A program made the translations under genes and the position numbers. Shown piece by piece: positions 6,898 through 7,923 of a stretch of DNA of 7,923 bases; position 1 is the first letter of the stretch, and every line of letters starts with the position of its first letter. The notes beneath the pieces are model-generated. The model was given only the letters and a program-made list of their open reading frames with translations, had not been told where the DNA came from and did no database searches. Source of the DNA: Gammaproteobacteria bacterium (GTDB taxonomy: Bacteria > Pseudomonadota > Gammaproteobacteria > Eutrophobiales > Eutrophobiaceae); assembly GCA_018676275.1 (NCBI GenBank), contig JABHFC010000167.1, positions 1-7,923 of the forward strand, written 5' to 3'.

Positions 6898-7923
6898 TTA
6901 TTTCTGAGTCGTGGCTACCCGAATTGCATTTTCCAGAGGTGAACGTTTGGCATAAAGTGAATATGCGCCAAAACGCATCTGGTGCGGGAGCCCGAGTTTT
7001 TCTTCGATGAAATCGATGGAAAACTTATGACTCAATTTTTTTCCATCCCAGTCATAAGCCTTGAAATACTGAACATCGCCGGTGTCTGACTGTTTCTTGT
7101 CCCAGTTAGCCAGCAGAGAGGAGGTGAAATATACACGAGTCCCATCCCAGCTTTGCGAAGTCATGTTTATCTGAGCGCCAATATTTTTTGTATAAACTTC
7201 TTTAGGACTGAATGGATCAGAGATATCAAATACTCTTGCCATACCATCATTCCAGGTATCTACCCAGAGAATGTTGTCGTCTGCTGAAATAGATATATCA
7301 ACAGGCAGCGGAATTTTACTGGCGTCAGCAATATCTGCCACATCCTTTGCTTGCCATTCACCGGCATCATCTTCATAGATTAACCAGATTTTGGAAGTCA
7401 GAGCGGTAGTGGTAAAACAATAATTATTCTGAGAACCCCATGCACAACGAATTTCCAGTGGCGCGCCCGGGACATCGAGGATCTTCTTCGGTTTACGTGT
7501 ATGCAGATCCCAGATAACGACGGTATTGCCGAAACGTTTCATCGCTTCGCCATCGCCCATCATTTTGCCGAGATCCATCATGTAATTATTCCAACCGGTA
7601 AAAGAGGAGGTGACCATTACATTACGGCGGGGCAGAGCACGTATGTCATAACCATAACCATCAGCAAACTTTCCGCTCTTTACTGCGCCGCCCAAGTTCT
7701 CATCTGTTGGCATCCAGTGTGTTGTGATGTATTCACCTTCATTGGTGTATTCAACCAATGCGGTTCGACCGCCATGATCCTTATCATTGGAAAGTCCTGT
7801 TATCATCATACGACCAGGAAGGGCATAGGTAGTATGGGGTCCAACGACGCCTCCGCTTTTCGAAACAAAATTGTCGACTGTTTTATAGAGACTGGGTTTT
7901 GCCGGATCACTATGCACGTCGAA
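6898..7923 (-). CDS. mtoX: Methanethiol oxidase, selenium-binding protein 56 family (5' end cut by the window edge)
   Basis: 341 C-terminal residues are visible and the frame stays open to the right edge; roughly the first 90 residues are missing. Residue numbers here count from the edge. The blade-like repeats match the SBP56/SELENBP1 family: FDVHSDPAKP at the edge, VVIWDL (135-140), APLEIRC (154-160), ISADDNILWV (212-221), VFDISDP (231-237), DGTRVYFTSSL (260-270), NWDKK (273-277) and GLPHQMRFG (311-319). Bacterial members oxidise methanethiol with oxygen to formaldehyde, hydrogen sulfide and hydrogen peroxide (EC 1.8.3.4) in the periplasm and contain copper. The SCO-MauG gene 15 bases downstream supports this over other SBP56 roles. 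Two His positions that I recall in human SELENBP1 (HTSH, NWLHGD) read HTTY (30-33) and DTWNDGM here. A GTG at 7917 is probably internal, since the family similarity continues upstream of it. The Cys that binds selenium in animal homologues lies outside the window. Family certain; substrate inferred from context. Confidence 0.88.
   Translation of the reverse strand, partial: FDVHSDPAKPSLYKTVDNFVSKSGGVVGPHTTYALPGRMMITGLSNDKDHGGRTALVEYTNEGEYITTHWMPTDENLGGAVKSGKFADGYGYDIRALPRRNVMVTSSFTGWNNYMMDLGKMMGDGEAMKRFGNTVVIWDLHTRKPKKILDVPGAPLEIRCAWGSQNNYCFTTTALTSKIWLIYEDDAGEWQAKDVADIADASKIPLPVDISISADDNILWVDTWNDGMARVFDISDPFSPKEVYTKNIGAQINMTSQSWDGTRVYFTSSLLANWDKKQSDTGDVQYFKAYDWDGKKLSHKFSIDFIEEKLGLPHQMRFGAYSLYAKRSPLENAIRVATTQK

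Noticed and set aside
7915..7917. GTG start codon for mtoX at 7917
   Set aside because: The frame stays open upstream to the edge (FD before it), the FDVHSDP segment matches internal SBP56 sequence, and the remaining 339 residues would lack the signal peptide and first blades.

Overview
The window looks like the chromosome of a gammaproteobacterium, probably a sulfur-oxidising or methylated-sulfur-using one. That placement is an inference. It rests on the close match of the leftmost gene to E. coli-type MetH, on an S-adenosylhomocysteine (SAH) riboswitch of the proteobacterial kind, and on the methanethiol/sulfide gene set. Base composition is moderate and slightly AT-leaning throughout, and no transposon, tRNA, rRNA or CRISPR array is visible.

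Layout. Bases 1-2528 (minus strand) hold the first 842 codons of cobalamin-dependent methionine synthase (metH), whose 3' end lies beyond the left edge. Its 5' leader (2529 to about 2706) carries a convincing SAH riboswitch with a complete pseudoknot, a competing downstream hairpin and a plausible sigma-70 promoter. Divergent from metH, 2807-3571 (plus) encodes a secreted, probably outer-membrane beta-barrel protein of unknown function. It is followed at 3701-4951 (plus) by a type II sulfide:quinone oxidoreductase with a good Shine-Dalgarno sequence and a perfect TATAAT box upstream. Its stop codon overlaps that of a convergent minus-strand gene at 4948-6882. That gene encodes an unusual single polypeptide: a signal peptide, a SCO1/SenC copper-chaperone domain and a MauG-type di-haem peroxidase domain. 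Just upstream of it in the same orientation (6898-7923, 5' end cut by the right edge) is a selenium-binding-protein-56 family protein, best read as methanethiol oxidase (mtoX).

How the genes may work together. Methanethiol oxidase converts methanethiol to formaldehyde, hydrogen sulfide and hydrogen peroxide. The SCO-MauG fusion, 15 bases downstream of mtoX, is the expected maturation partner: the SCO part for copper delivery and the MauG part for peroxide-driven protein oxidation. Sulfide:quinone oxidoreductase would remove the toxic sulfide and feed its electrons to the quinone pool. MetH and its SAH sensor belong to the methyl cycle and may be neighbours by chance, although they share the theme of one-carbon/sulfur metabolism. 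The most unusual items are the SCO-MauG fusion with its modified metal-site motifs, the riboswitch with a visible switching hairpin upstream of metH, and the uncharacterised outer-membrane protein in a methanethiol/sulfide locus.
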